The notes: generated by a model not told the origin, from the sequence alone. Counted from the first letter of the stretch, positions 30,020 to 38,735 are shown. The stretch is 64,000 nt of DNA from Thalassoroseus pseudoceratinae (GCF_011634775.1 NZ_JAALXT010000004.1:744001-808000), one strand, 5' to 3'. Program-made: numbers and translations.

Positions 30020-30331
30020 ATGAGTGAGGATAACTCAACCACGACGGCATGGACGATGGCGGCGGAAGTCGTTCTCCTGCTATTCACATCGTTCATGGCT
30101 ATGGTGTCAGCGATCAACGCCCAACCCGACGGCCTTGGTTTTGGACCGCTGCAGTTCGGTTTATATCTCTTGGTTGTACCGTCGGGAGCTCTTGGGATCG
30201 TCTGGTGTATATTGGGAATGGTCTTGCAACACAGGCAGCTTCCTGTACTGGTTCGCTACTTCGTTTTCATTCCATTTTTCGCGTTGGCCTTGTATCTCGG
30301 AAACTGGGTTGCCGCTGCGATCAATTTTTAG
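30020..30331 (+). CDS. small four-helix membrane protein
   Basis: The protein is 103 residues from the ATG at 30020; a GTG at 30005 is the alternative. Three or four hydrophobic segments fill it (AAEVVLLLFTSFMAMVSAI, FGLYLLVVPSGALGIVWCIL, YFVFIPFFALALYLGNWVAA). No family is recognised. It is probably translated from the smpB transcript and ends just before a palindromic repeat. Confidence 0.65.
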   Translation: MSEDNSTTTAWTMAAEVVLLLFTSFMAMVSAINAQPDGLGFGPLQFGLYLLVVPSGALGIVWCILGMVLQHRQLPVLVRYFVFIPFFALALYLGNWVAAAINF

Positions 30332-30335
30332 TGAG

Positions 30336-30397
30336 GTCGGCTGGGACAAGCCCCAGCATCATCCGCACGCAACGTGCTGGGTCACGACCCAGCCTAC
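30336..30397. repeat. double-palindrome intergenic repeat, copy 1
   Basis: The element is 62 bp with outer ends GTCGGCTGGG and CCCAGCCTAC. It contains GCTGGG-acaagc-CCCAGC (30340-30357) and GCTGGGTC-AC-GACCCAGC (30376-30393). It lies between convergent genes. Its right end, read on the minus strand, is GTAGGCTGGG, whose TAG (30394-30396) is the stop of the MDR reductase gene. A second copy is at 49516. Confidence 0.85.
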
Positions 30398-31401
30398 AGC
30401 TCGCTGATCTTGATCAACACTTTCCCACCGCGACCTCGCTCCTCGGAAACTCGGACGGCTTCGGCGACGTCTTCCAGCGGGAACACATGACCGACTTCGG
30501 ACGTTAACACGCCGTTCGAAATCAACTTCGCAACCTTCCGTACGGTGTTGATCCGACCAAGCAGGCCTTGTGCGTCCATCCAACGGGCGAGCCAAAAGCC
30601 TTCAATTCGCGTTTCCGTGCCAATGAGATGACGCGGTGAAAATACGGCGTCTTCTCCGGACAGCGTGCCGAAGCAGAGCAACCGTCCGCCGACCCCCAAA
30701 CATCGCACGACCGCCGTTGCCGTCGTTCCACCAACGGGGTCGATGGCGTACTTCACTCCCTGGCCATCGGTGATCTTTGCGACTGCATCACGCAGTTGAT
30801 CCGGTTCGTGATCGGCACCATCGAAGACTACGCACTCATTGGCACCGGCGTTTCGAAGTTGCTCCGCTTGCTCCTCCCGTCGCACCACGCACAATGTGCG
30901 AAACCCCAGGTGTTCGCCGAGTCGAATGACCATCTGCCCCAATGCGGAACCGGCGGCGGTTTGCAGGAGCCACTCGCCTTTGGGAACCGCCAAGACTTCC
31001 TGCGTCATCACGTAAGCGGTGGTCGGGTTGACGAAGAACATCGCCGCCTGTTCCCAAGGAATGCTGCTCGAAAGCGGCACGGCTTGCCGAGCGGGAATCA
31101 CCACCTGTTCGGCCCAGTTCCCGCCCTGCTTGTTAAGCACCGCAATGCGTCGGCCTTTCAATAATTTGCCGAGAACTCCGCTGCCGTCTTCGACAATCCC
31201 GACGCCTTCGTAACCGGGCGTCGCAGGCAATTCCGGTTCGATGCCGTAACCACCACGCACGGTCATCAAGTCCGAGGGGTTCACCGGCACACCGATCATC
31301 CGCACGCGAACGTGCCCGGATTGCAATTCGGGCGGTGAGACATCTTCACACGTTAGCACTTCACTGGGTTCGCCGAACTTATGGAATACCGCCGCCCGCA
31401 T
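30394..31401 (-). CDS. MDR-superfamily NADPH reductase (enoyl-CoA reductase/quinone oxidoreductase-like)
   Basis: The protein is 335 residues. The start at 31401 is set by AAGGA six bases upstream; the frame is open much further but the extra translation is Arg/Pro/Ser-rich antisense to the next gene. The fold is visible as VPVNPSDLMTVRGGYG, TPGYEGVGIVE, NPTTAYVM and the cofactor motif AAGSALGQMVIRL. There are no structural-zinc Cys, which places it near MECR/ETR1-type enoyl reductases and quinone reductases. It is a soluble NADPH-dependent reductase; the substrate is not decided. Its stop codon lies inside a palindromic repeat. Confidence 0.9.
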   Translation of the reverse strand: MRAAVFHKFGEPSEVLTCEDVSPPELQSGHVRVRMIGVPVNPSDLMTVRGGYGIEPELPATPGYEGVGIVEDGSGVLGKLLKGRRIAVLNKQGGNWAEQVVIPARQAVPLSSSIPWEQAAMFFVNPTTAYVMTQEVLAVPKGEWLLQTAAGSALGQMVIRLGEHLGFRTLCVVRREEQAEQLRNAGANECVVFDGADHEPDQLRDAVAKITDGQGVKYAIDPVGGTTATAVVRCLGVGGRLLCFGTLSGEDAVFSPRHLIGTETRIEGFWLARWMDAQGLLGRINTVRKVAKLISNGVLTSEVGHVFPLEDVAEAVRVSEERGRGGKVLIKISEL

Positions 31402-31444
31402 AGTTTGTCCTTGATGATGTGATGAGGGGTGATGTGAAACGTCG

Positions 31445-33739
31445 TTACACCAAGCCGCGTTTTTTGCGGAGGGCCCATTCCAACGTGAGTAGCCCGACGA
31501 ATGCCAACAGGAACCACCAGTTGTCCCAAAGTCGAGTGGACTGCACTTGCTCGGCGAGACTTTGCGGCGGATTGGCGATGAGGTCTTGAAGGTATCCCGG
31601 CAGTTCTTCCGGCGTGAGGAACCGTCCACCGGTAGTTTGGCTGATCTCCCGCAACAACTCCGGATTGGCCGACGGATTGTCGAGTTCCAAGTCACGGGAT
31701 TCGACGAGATACCGCGTCCAAGCATCGGGACCAAGCGATTGCCCGTCCTTCTCGGCGCTGACACGGACCCAATGATCGCCGGACGGTGAAGTCTCGCGAA
31801 CTGTGGCCGTGTGGGTGTCCGCCGTTCGTCGGGGTGTAACTTTTCGTTCGGTGGTGTTGCCGTCTTCGTCTGCGGGTGGCAATACGCGGACCGTGAAACT
31901 AGCATCGGGAATGGGTTCACCGGTCGCGGTGCGAGCACCGAATTCCAATTCCACCGGTTGACCCGGAAACACCCGACGCGCTCGCGACATGGCCCAAACT
32001 GGTTGGTCGGCATCGAGTTCTTTGTGCGTGAGATACAACAGCATTTGACGCCAGAACTGTTGATGCGGTTCCTCCTCGCCAGCCATGACCCACTGCCAAG
32101 TCGTGTCGCCGGCGAAGGTCATCACACGAGCCCCACCCACATCCTGCGTGAACAACAGCGGAATCCCGGCTCGGGGATAATCCGGATTTGTCGCAGCCAG
32201 CACCTGCACTGCGGCGTTTTTCTCGCGAAGTCGGTTGCCACTCTGAAGTGCCGGGAGTTTCGCCCAGGCCCTTTGAGAGTCCGCCGCCCCCAACCGCATC
32301 ACGAAGTGATTGACGCCCTCGCGGGTCGGACGCATCGGCAAATCTTCGAGGTAGTGAGCCGCATCGGTATCGGCTCGCAGGTCCACCGGCAACAACGGTT
32401 CCAACGCGGACCCCGCGTAACCACCCGGTCCAAGCGTGTTGAATCCGCCGAGCATCAGCAAACCGGCTCCGCTACGAACACGGTCGGCGAGTTGCTGAAG
32501 ATTCTCGTCACCGAAGACTTCGCGAGGAACATCGCCAATGATGTAGGCGTCGTAATTCTCGGCACCTTGGTCTTGGAAAATCGTGGGATCGAGTTTGTTT
32601 TGATTGGAAAACGGCGTTGGTCGGATCGCGAAAAAGTCGATGTCGATTTTCTTCGACGACCCGGCCAGCCGAATGTATTTCTGCTCCCAATACGGTTTGT
32701 CGAAGTAAGCGATTTTCAGTCCGCCCTTGCTGACGTTGATGATCGTCGCCCGCTGGTTATTCGTGGTTTTCAATTCGCCTTCGAGTTCCTCGACTTGCAC
32801 GGCGAGCTTGTACTCCCCGGCTTGGGGCGGCACGAACGAAAGTTCAAACGGGATCATCTCCGCGTTGCTGCGTGGTTTGAGTTGCATCACCGGACGCGAA
32901 GTACTGGTCGCGGGGATCTCTTTGAGTTCGCCGGTCTCTCCCGGTTGTTTGCCACTGCGGTCTTCGAGGAGCACCCGGACTGTCAACGTCCGTCCCGCCG
33001 CTCCGGTCGTGCGAATCCGTCCTGTCACCGGCACGGTGGTTTTGACAAAGACTTCACTAGCAACATTGACCTCCTCCACCGCCAAGTCCGAGGCACCTTC
33101 GAGCACTTCGCTTCCGAAACCAATCGTCGAAACCGGAACCCGCCGCACCGGATGCCCAGCGATCTGTTCGGCAATCCGGCGTGGGTCCACATCGTTGGGC
33201 GGTAGTGCCCGTTGCGTGCCATCACTGAGGACAAGAATCGCCGCGAGGTCTTCCCGATCGACTGTGTTCAACGCCTCTTCTAAAACATAGCCGATTGCGG
33301 TCTGTTGGCCCTTGGCATCGGTGGTGACGGTCTCAGTCGGTTGAAGGTTCTCGGCGAAATCGAAGAACCGGACATCGACAATTTCTTCCAGGTTCGTGAA
33401 CAGACCATCGACGCTCTGCAACGTCTGCTGAACCGACTCCCGTCGCGACGCCCCCCCCGCGATGTCACGGGTTTGCATGCTGCGACTGGCATCACTGAGC
33501 ACAAGCATCACATGACGCTCGTCATCGTCATTGTCATCTTGTTGCCGCAACTCCGGACGGAACATCGCCAGAATCAACACCAATGCCACGAGCAACCGCA
33601 AACTGAGTAGCGATCGTCGCCAGAGCGGGGGCAGATGCCGAATTCGCGGCGGATAGGTCCGCAGCACTAACGCGATCAGTCCGACGGCTGTCAGCAGAAC
33701 ACTCGACCAAGACCAAATCGGATTGAAGTGCAACGTCAT
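31445..33739 (-). CDS. VWA-domain membrane protein with glutamine-amidotransferase-like segment
   Basis: The protein is 764 residues. Two N-terminal helices (SVLLTAVGLIALVLRTY; LLSLRLLVALVLILAMF) lead into a VWA-type domain with a variant metal site (MLVLSDASRSMQTRD, where DxSxS reads DASRS). Then come a CARDB/Ig-like region and a class-I amidotransferase-like fold without an obvious catalytic triad (ENYDAYIIGDVPREV; LLMLGGFNTLGPGGY). A helix sits at the C-terminus (WWFLLAFVGLLTLEWAL). It resembles the large VWA membrane proteins of planctomycetes that accompany BatA/MoxR systems. The next gene upstream on this strand is a BatA-type protein 99 bp away. Confidence 0.85.
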   Translation of the reverse strand: MTLHFNPIWSWSSVLLTAVGLIALVLRTYPPRIRHLPPLWRRSLLSLRLLVALVLILAMFRPELRQQDDNDDDERHVMLVLSDASRSMQTRDIAGGASRRESVQQTLQSVDGLFTNLEEIVDVRFFDFAENLQPTETVTTDAKGQQTAIGYVLEEALNTVDREDLAAILVLSDGTQRALPPNDVDPRRIAEQIAGHPVRRVPVSTIGFGSEVLEGASDLAVEEVNVASEVFVKTTVPVTGRIRTTGAAGRTLTVRVLLEDRSGKQPGETGELKEIPATSTSRPVMQLKPRSNAEMIPFELSFVPPQAGEYKLAVQVEELEGELKTTNNQRATIINVSKGGLKIAYFDKPYWEQKYIRLAGSSKKIDIDFFAIRPTPFSNQNKLDPTIFQDQGAENYDAYIIGDVPREVFGDENLQQLADRVRSGAGLLMLGGFNTLGPGGYAGSALEPLLPVDLRADTDAAHYLEDLPMRPTREGVNHFVMRLGAADSQRAWAKLPALQSGNRLREKNAAVQVLAATNPDYPRAGIPLLFTQDVGGARVMTFAGDTTWQWVMAGEEEPHQQFWRQMLLYLTHKELDADQPVWAMSRARRVFPGQPVELEFGARTATGEPIPDASFTVRVLPPADEDGNTTERKVTPRRTADTHTATVRETSPSGDHWVRVSAEKDGQSLGPDAWTRYLVESRDLELDNPSANPELLREISQTTGGRFLTPEELPGYLQDLIANPPQSLAEQVQSTRLWDNWWFLLAFVGLLTLEWALRKKRGLV

Positions 33740-33838
33740 GAGGGCTTCGGTGATTCCGGTTCGCGATGATGATTGAAACGGTCGGGTACATCTTGACGCA
33801 CTCGACGGCTTGATTCAAAAATTCCTAACGGAAATGGT

Positions 33839-36310
33839 TTAACCTTCGGTTTGCAAATCGCCACCATAGAATCGATTCGCGACGAGATGCTCAAGACAAA
33901 ACACAAGGATCACAATCGTCAGGACGTGCGGATAGAGTTCCTGCCCCAACCGACCGACCGTGATCATCCGCTCCAAGTCTTCAAAGTTCGTGCCAATCCG
34001 GTAACCATCTTCGCCGAAGAACGTGGCCAACTCTTCAGACGTGAGTTTTGTTAGGTCACTTTCTTCGCTGCGTCGGTTGATGCTGAAACCGGTGCGAAAT
34101 TTCGACTCCGGTTCTGAACTCAGAACGGTGTAGGAACCGACGACATCGGTGTCGGGCACGATGAGCCAATTCTCGTCACCTTCGACAGGCACGACCGACT
34201 GTGCACCATCCGGCTTGCGAAGAATGTATTCCGAAAGCGTCACGCCGTCCGGTAACGGTAGCACGATTTCCTCACCAGCCGTTCCGTTGACTTCGACCGT
34301 GTCGCCAGCGTTGAGGTACTGCATCATTTCATGAGCGAACACGAGAAACTGCCAACTTGGTTGGGCGATGTTGCTCCATCCTCGCGGCGTGATGGCGGTC
34401 GTCAACATCACAGTTTTCCCGGCAACGTGCGGTCGACTCAGCAAGGCGGGGATCGCGGGGCGACCGAGATCGGTGCGGGTATACGAGGTGAGCACCACCG
34501 CTTCTTCATGCGGTTCCACACTCCAACACTTTTCCACATACCGCGACGACAATCCGGTGACACCATCGAGTTCAAATAACCGATCCAAAATCGGATGTCC
34601 CGCACGATCGAGAGCCAACGATTCCGGTGGATCGAATTGATGAATCACGGAGAGTTCCGCAGGCAGGAATTCCTGAGCCGTCACGGAATTCCAAGAAACG
34701 GAATCCTCGACGTTTCGCATTCCCAAAAACGCTGCCATGCCGCCGCCGCGTCGCACGAACTCCTCTAACGCTCGCCACGACGGTTCGGGAAAACCGGGCA
34801 CATGCACCAAGCAAACGACATCGTATTGGCCCAGATCATCGCGATGCGAATTCAACCAATCCGCTTGAAACTGATCGACTTGAAACGGTGCTTGGCCCAA
34901 CTCCGCCAACCGCGACGGTGCGAGTGCTTCCTGAAGGTAATCGCCCTCCCCGTCTCTTCCGGAAAGAATCAACACTCGCGGCGGCGGTTGAACTCGCACG
35001 GTGAAGTGGCGTTCGTTGTCGGCATCGAGTGGGTCGCCGGTCGTCACCATCACACGTCCTTGGAGATACGCCCCAGAAAGGTCGTCCAACTGAAACGACT
35101 CCACAACGGCTTCGCCGGGTGTAATGGTCACACTGCGTTTGCGTTTGGTCGCCTCCTCACCGCCGGGAGCGGTCGTGCGAATTTCCACAGTGCGGGACTG
35201 CGGTTGTCGCCCGTCCGCTTTCATCGTGACATCCACAGTCAACGACTCCCCACCAGATAGCGTCTCGTCGGAAAGTTCCAGTTTCGAGACCGCGACGTTC
35301 ACCGGATCGGCCACGCTGACATCAATCAAATAGACATGCACAAACGGCAGGCGTTGCAACTCCGCTTTGAGCTGTTCGGCTCCTGACGTTTGCCAACCGG
35401 AAGCGGCCACGTCGGTAAACAGATAAATCTCCCGCAAATACCGATCAGACTGCGAAGCGGCATCTGCTTCCATCGCCGGAGTCGCAACCGATTCCAATAA
35501 TCGCCCCCGATCCGACTCTTGTGCCAACGCCGCCGCACGAACACGTTCATTCAGCGGAACACTGACTGCTCGCGGCGTCAGCATGTTGAGATCATCTTTG
35601 GCGACAACCAAATCGTCTCGAAAAACCAGCGGCTCCTCGTTTTGGGAACTTGTCACGGCAACGCGACTGCCCCGTGGAAGTTCTTCGAGGTAATCCGCCG
35701 CCGCCGTTTGAGCCGCTTCCAACCGGGTTTCCCCTTTGAAGCGGTAACGCATGCTGTCGCTGGTGTCAAAGATGAACACAGCGGCGACCGGGAGATTGTC
35801 TTTGAGTTCCGCCACCGGGGCATCGACTTCGGCGGCAATTCGCCGTTGGTATGGCCATGCGACCAGCAACGCAAACAGAATGAGTGCCATCGTCCCCACA
35901 CCGCCACGCAATACGGAGCGACGGTACACAAACGTCTGCGGTGGCAGCCGTTGACTTTGCCATCGCCGTACGAAAAACAGATACACTCCGGCCGCAAGCA
36001 ACACAATCCCCGCCAGCACAGCGGCTTCAGTCATCGTCAGACTGTAATTCGCTGCCGGCAATGATGGCCGTGCAATCGCCAACACCAACAATGCGATCAC
36101 CAAAACTCGCAGCAAGAGCAACCACAAATGCCGAAGCTGCAAACGCCGAACGGTTTGTTTGCGACGATTCTGCAGCAATCGCAATGCCGGAAAGGGCAAC
36201 CGCTTCGGCTGACTCTTGAGCAGAAAGTGCAGCACGATCGGCACGGCAATAAACGCCACCCCCGCGAGCAATCCAGGATTCAAGAACAGATTAGGACTAA
36301 AAAACGACAT
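33839..36310 (-). CDS. BatA-domain membrane protein (aerotolerance-type)
   Basis: The protein is 823 residues. It opens with the classic BatA N-terminal domain: FLNPGLLAGVAFIAVPIVLH, FLLKSQPKRLPFPALRLL, and a second helix (LWLLLLRVLVIALLVLAIAR). A third membrane segment and a VWA-like domain follow (AAVFIFDTSDSMRYRF), with beta domains and an amidotransferase-like region after it. The C-terminal helix is VLTIVILVFCLEHLVANRF. With the downstream VWA gene it forms a two-gene operon, but the MoxR ATPase and DUF58 genes that normally go with BatA are missing nearby. Confidence 0.88.
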   Translation of the reverse strand: MSFFSPNLFLNPGLLAGVAFIAVPIVLHFLLKSQPKRLPFPALRLLQNRRKQTVRRLQLRHLWLLLLRVLVIALLVLAIARPSLPAANYSLTMTEAAVLAGIVLLAAGVYLFFVRRWQSQRLPPQTFVYRRSVLRGGVGTMALILFALLVAWPYQRRIAAEVDAPVAELKDNLPVAAVFIFDTSDSMRYRFKGETRLEAAQTAAADYLEELPRGSRVAVTSSQNEEPLVFRDDLVVAKDDLNMLTPRAVSVPLNERVRAAALAQESDRGRLLESVATPAMEADAASQSDRYLREIYLFTDVAASGWQTSGAEQLKAELQRLPFVHVYLIDVSVADPVNVAVSKLELSDETLSGGESLTVDVTMKADGRQPQSRTVEIRTTAPGGEEATKRKRSVTITPGEAVVESFQLDDLSGAYLQGRVMVTTGDPLDADNERHFTVRVQPPPRVLILSGRDGEGDYLQEALAPSRLAELGQAPFQVDQFQADWLNSHRDDLGQYDVVCLVHVPGFPEPSWRALEEFVRRGGGMAAFLGMRNVEDSVSWNSVTAQEFLPAELSVIHQFDPPESLALDRAGHPILDRLFELDGVTGLSSRYVEKCWSVEPHEEAVVLTSYTRTDLGRPAIPALLSRPHVAGKTVMLTTAITPRGWSNIAQPSWQFLVFAHEMMQYLNAGDTVEVNGTAGEEIVLPLPDGVTLSEYILRKPDGAQSVVPVEGDENWLIVPDTDVVGSYTVLSSEPESKFRTGFSINRRSEESDLTKLTSEELATFFGEDGYRIGTNFEDLERMITVGRLGQELYPHVLTIVILVFCLEHLVANRFYGGDLQTEG

Positions 36311-36498
36311 GGTTTCCGTCTTGTTCGCATGCGTCCATTGGGCGTTGCTAAAGTGAGGAGTCTCCGTCCTCCACGGAAATCTCGTGGATTTGCTGAATCA
36401 ACGCACCAGTCTCCTCAACGTGTTGATTATACTCAAACGAATCGTTTGCCGAACCCGTGCATGAAAAACTTCCCACAACTTTGAATATCGACCACACC

Positions 36499-37002
36499 AT
36501 GAAAACCGGATTGCTTGCCCTTTGCGTTGTCGTCAGTTGGGCCGACGTCAGCATTGCGGACCGTTTTGTTTTTACCGCGAGAGTTGAAAAACAGGAGTAT
36601 TGTCCGGTTTACACCAGTCGCCGTGTGTTTCCCGGTAGTCGTGTCGAGCGGTATCAGGGCATCAAAATTTATTTCAGCAGTGACGATGCAGCTCGAAGGT
36701 TTCTTCGCGACACGCATTCTTACTTGGACAAGAAAACCTTGCCGCAACTCAAGGGATTGAACCTTCCCGTGCGGCCATTGAAACAGCAATTCTGCCCGAT
36801 CAATCCCACGCGACGTGTGTCGATTCTCGATCCAGTCGTCATTTACGATCACCATCAAATCCATCTGTTCGATCAGCATTCCGTACGGGTCTGGAATCGT
36901 AATCCCGACAAATACGCCGACCCGGAAATCCTGGTGCAACTCAAGAAAGAACCTTCCGTCCAAAGCGAGACGAGCGAGGACGATGCCACCGATTCTCCAT
37001 AA
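36499..37002 (+). CDS. secreted protein with two degenerate YHS-like repeats
   Basis: The protein is 167 residues from the ATG at 36499, which gives a signal peptide (GLLALCVVVSWADVSIAD). Two copies of a YHS-like pattern follow. The first is YCPVYTSRRVFPGSRV with YQGIKIYFSSDDAARRFL. The second is FCPINPTRRVSILDPVV with YDHHQIHLFDQHSVRVW. The usual CC pair after the aromatic strand (metal binding in true YHS domains) is SS in the first copy and DQ in the second. A small periplasmic binding protein is likely; the ligand is unknown. Confidence 0.7.
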   Translation: MKTGLLALCVVVSWADVSIADRFVFTARVEKQEYCPVYTSRRVFPGSRVERYQGIKIYFSSDDAARRFLRDTHSYLDKKTLPQLKGLNLPVRPLKQQFCPINPTRRVSILDPVVIYDHHQIHLFDQHSVRVWNRNPDKYADPEILVQLKKEPSVQSETSEDDATDSP

Positions 37003-37114
37003 AATCAAATGAACCCTTGCAATCCCTATGATCAACATATCGAAAAAAACCGGGTTTGGTATTGCAGGACGATTTGATTTTCGATACAAGGTACGGTTGA
37101 CTCGTGACAGCTGA

Positions 37115-37130
37115 TTGCACAAGGACGTGC
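37115..37130 (+). promoter_or_regulatory. CsrA-type GGA hairpin 1
   Basis: TGCAC-AAGGAC-GTGCA is a perfect 5-bp stem with GGA in a hexaloop. It closely follows the known CsrA consensus RUACARGGAUGU. Confidence 0.65.
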
Positions 37131-37221
37131 AAAACGCATCACTTTCCAGCAAGGAAGCCGGAAGTGAACCGATGCGGTGGAGACTGAATGGCAGAGAACG
37201 CCCTCATCTCCAACCGGCTGA

Positions 37222-37233
37222 GACAGGAATGTC
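37222..37233 (+). promoter_or_regulatory. CsrA-type GGA hairpin 2
   Basis: GAC-AGGAAT-GTC is a 3-bp stem with GGA in a hexaloop; the primary sequence ACAGGAATGT is close to the CsrA consensus. Confidence 0.5.
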
Positions 37234-37339
37234 GGTGTTGCGTTTGGTGAAGCCCCCCCGCACACCAAGGCAACCATCCCTCGATTCACAAGTCCGACAT
37301 CGACTGATCGTGAGATTGTTCTCAACGATTTGTATTCTT

Positions 37340-37351
37340 GGTATGGAGACC
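37340..37351 (+). promoter_or_regulatory. GGA hairpin containing the Shine-Dalgarno
   Basis: GGT-ATGGAG-ACC places the ribosome-binding GGAG (37345-37348) of the gene at 37356 in a hexaloop. A CsrA-type protein bound here would block initiation. Confidence 0.5.
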
Positions 37352-37355
37352 CACG

Positions 37356-38147
37356 ATGCTTGTCTTAACACGTCGCGAAAATGAACGGATTGTGTTTCCC
37401 GAGGTGGGAATCACTGTCGAACTTGTTGCAATCAACGGTTCCCGCGCCCGAATCGGTGTGGATGCCCCTTCTGAAGTCCGAATTCTTCGTCACGAAATTG
37501 CTGAAAAAGAAGGCGTGACGTCCGAAACACCTAGCTTGTCGATCCCCCTCCAACGTCACCCAAAGTTGGAAAAGCTCGGCAAAGCTTCGCATGAAGTTCG
37601 GAACCATCTCAACAGCACGAATATCGCTGCGCAATTGCTCCGACGGCAAATTGACGCCGGAATGCTCGACGACGCGGAATCCACCGTGCGGACCCTGCTT
37701 CAAGAACTGGAATTGCTGCAAACCGAGGTGCTTCAACCTCAGCCGAAAGCAGTGCCCGCTCCAGAATCGACTGCCACTCCGCCATCTGCATTGCTGGTCG
37801 AAGACGATAAGAACGAGCAATCGCTGCTCGCTGGTTTTCTGCGAATGGCCGGCTTCGAAATCATTACCGCAAGTGATGGTCGAGAAGCTCTGGACTACCT
37901 CTTGAACAACGAACGTCCGGATGTTGTCCTGATGGACATGCTCATGCCGCATGTCGATGGTCCAACAACCATTAGCGAAATCCGCCAGCACCCTGCTCTT
38001 CGAGACCTGAAAATCTTCGCGGTCAGCGGAACCTCGCCAATGAAACTTGGCGTGGAAACCGGCCCCGAAGGAATCGATCGCTGGTTCCACAAACCGATTG
38101 ACCCCGAAGAACTCGCCCGCGAGATGGCTCGGGATTTGGTATCGTAA
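37356..38147 (+). CDS. CsrA - DHp-like - receiver fusion protein
   Basis: The protein is 263 residues; the start follows GGAG by seven bases and gives the invariant CsrA N-terminus MLVLTRR. Residues 1-52 are a CsrA domain: L4, R6 and R7 are kept, GSRARIGVDAPSEV matches the core, and R45 stands at the position of the RNA-contacting R44 of E. coli CsrA. Residues 66-127 form two helices with an H-box-like SHEVRNHLN (H79), like the DHp domain of histidine kinases but with no ATPase domain. Residues 145-260 are a complete receiver: acidic E149/D150/D151, phosphoacceptor D194 (VLMDMLMP), S224 and K246. It is likely a phosphorelay-controlled RNA-binding regulator. Confidence 0.92.
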   Translation: MLVLTRRENERIVFPEVGITVELVAINGSRARIGVDAPSEVRILRHEIAEKEGVTSETPSLSIPLQRHPKLEKLGKASHEVRNHLNSTNIAAQLLRRQIDAGMLDDAESTVRTLLQELELLQTEVLQPQPKAVPAPESTATPPSALLVEDDKNEQSLLAGFLRMAGFEIITASDGREALDYLLNNERPDVVLMDMLMPHVDGPTTISEIRQHPALRDLKIFAVSGTSPMKLGVETGPEGIDRWFHKPIDPEELAREMARDLVS

Positions 38148-38255
38148 CCTTTATCCGGGCGTCCAAGACGTCTGAGATGCCAGCTCTCGGACTACCGAGA
38201 ACTTCGTGACTTCAACCTTTTTGCGTTGGGCCGAATTCCAAGCATTCATTGAAAA

Positions 38256-38561
38256 ATGAACGTCCGCCGTCATCGGGCAGTCGAACTCGCCCTAACGCTC
38301 TACGTTTCTCGCCTCGATTCCGACCACGAGTGCATGGTTCGGTCTCTACGAGAAGCCATAGAAAATCGGCTCAACACGGACCAGACCTACGCACTTGAGG
38401 TCATCGATGTTTCCACGAAACCCGAGTCAGCGCGGGAACACATCGTCTATGCGACGCCAACGTTAGTCAAAATATCTCCCGCACCGGAACGAAGAATCGT
38501 GGGAGATCTCAACAACTGCCGTGAGATTCTCGAGGAATGGATGCTTGTCGAAGAACAATAA
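38256..38561 (+). CDS. KaiB-like protein
   Basis: The protein is 101 residues, the size of cyanobacterial KaiB. The family pattern is clear: LTLYVSRLDSDHECMVRSLRE, TYALEVIDVSTKPESAREH (shown in parts), then the invariant-type block YATPTLVKISPAPERRIVGDL. In cyanobacteria KaiB binds KaiC, and a related domain is the sensor of the kinase SasA. Here it stands between a CsrA-receiver protein and a hybrid histidine kinase, so it may act on that kinase; no kaiC is in the window. The upstream ribosome site is weak. Confidence 0.88.
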   Translation: MNVRRHRAVELALTLYVSRLDSDHECMVRSLREAIENRLNTDQTYALEVIDVSTKPESAREHIVYATPTLVKISPAPERRIVGDLNNCREILEEWMLVEEQ

Positions 38562-38735
38562 CTCACACTGCACCTATGGGATGTTTTCCGATTGATAACA
38601 TTGGCGACGTCGTGTTGATACACCAGCTTCGTCAGCCGAAATTGCTACCTCATCCTGATTCGATTCAGTTTCCATTACCCATCAAGGTTGGGCATTAGTA
38701 CTGGGTTTTATGCGATAGAAGGAAGGAGCCGCACG

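Larger units (their letters stand above)
37003..37355 (+). promoter_or_regulatory. structured 5' leader of the CsrA-receiver gene
   Basis: This 353-bp gene-free stretch is rich in GGA trinucleotides. Three lie in hexaloops of small hairpins, annotated separately. There is also an ACTTTCC...GGAAGT pairing (37141-37164) with a GGA in its loop, and a GGTGGAGA / TCTCCAACC pairing (37176-37215). TTGACT occurs at 37096 without a matching -10. The pattern is what one expects of an mRNA leader bound by a CsrA-family protein. Confidence 0.55.

Noticed and set aside
31402-32013. Upstream extension of the MDR reductase frame
   Set aside because: AAGGA before the ATG at 31401 and the MRAAVFHKFG start match the family; the extension is Arg/Pro/Ser-rich and overlaps the VWA gene.
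31811-33205. Plus-strand frame of 464 codons opposite the VWA gene
   Set aside because: No start site, His/Arg-rich composition, fully antisense to a well-supported membrane protein.
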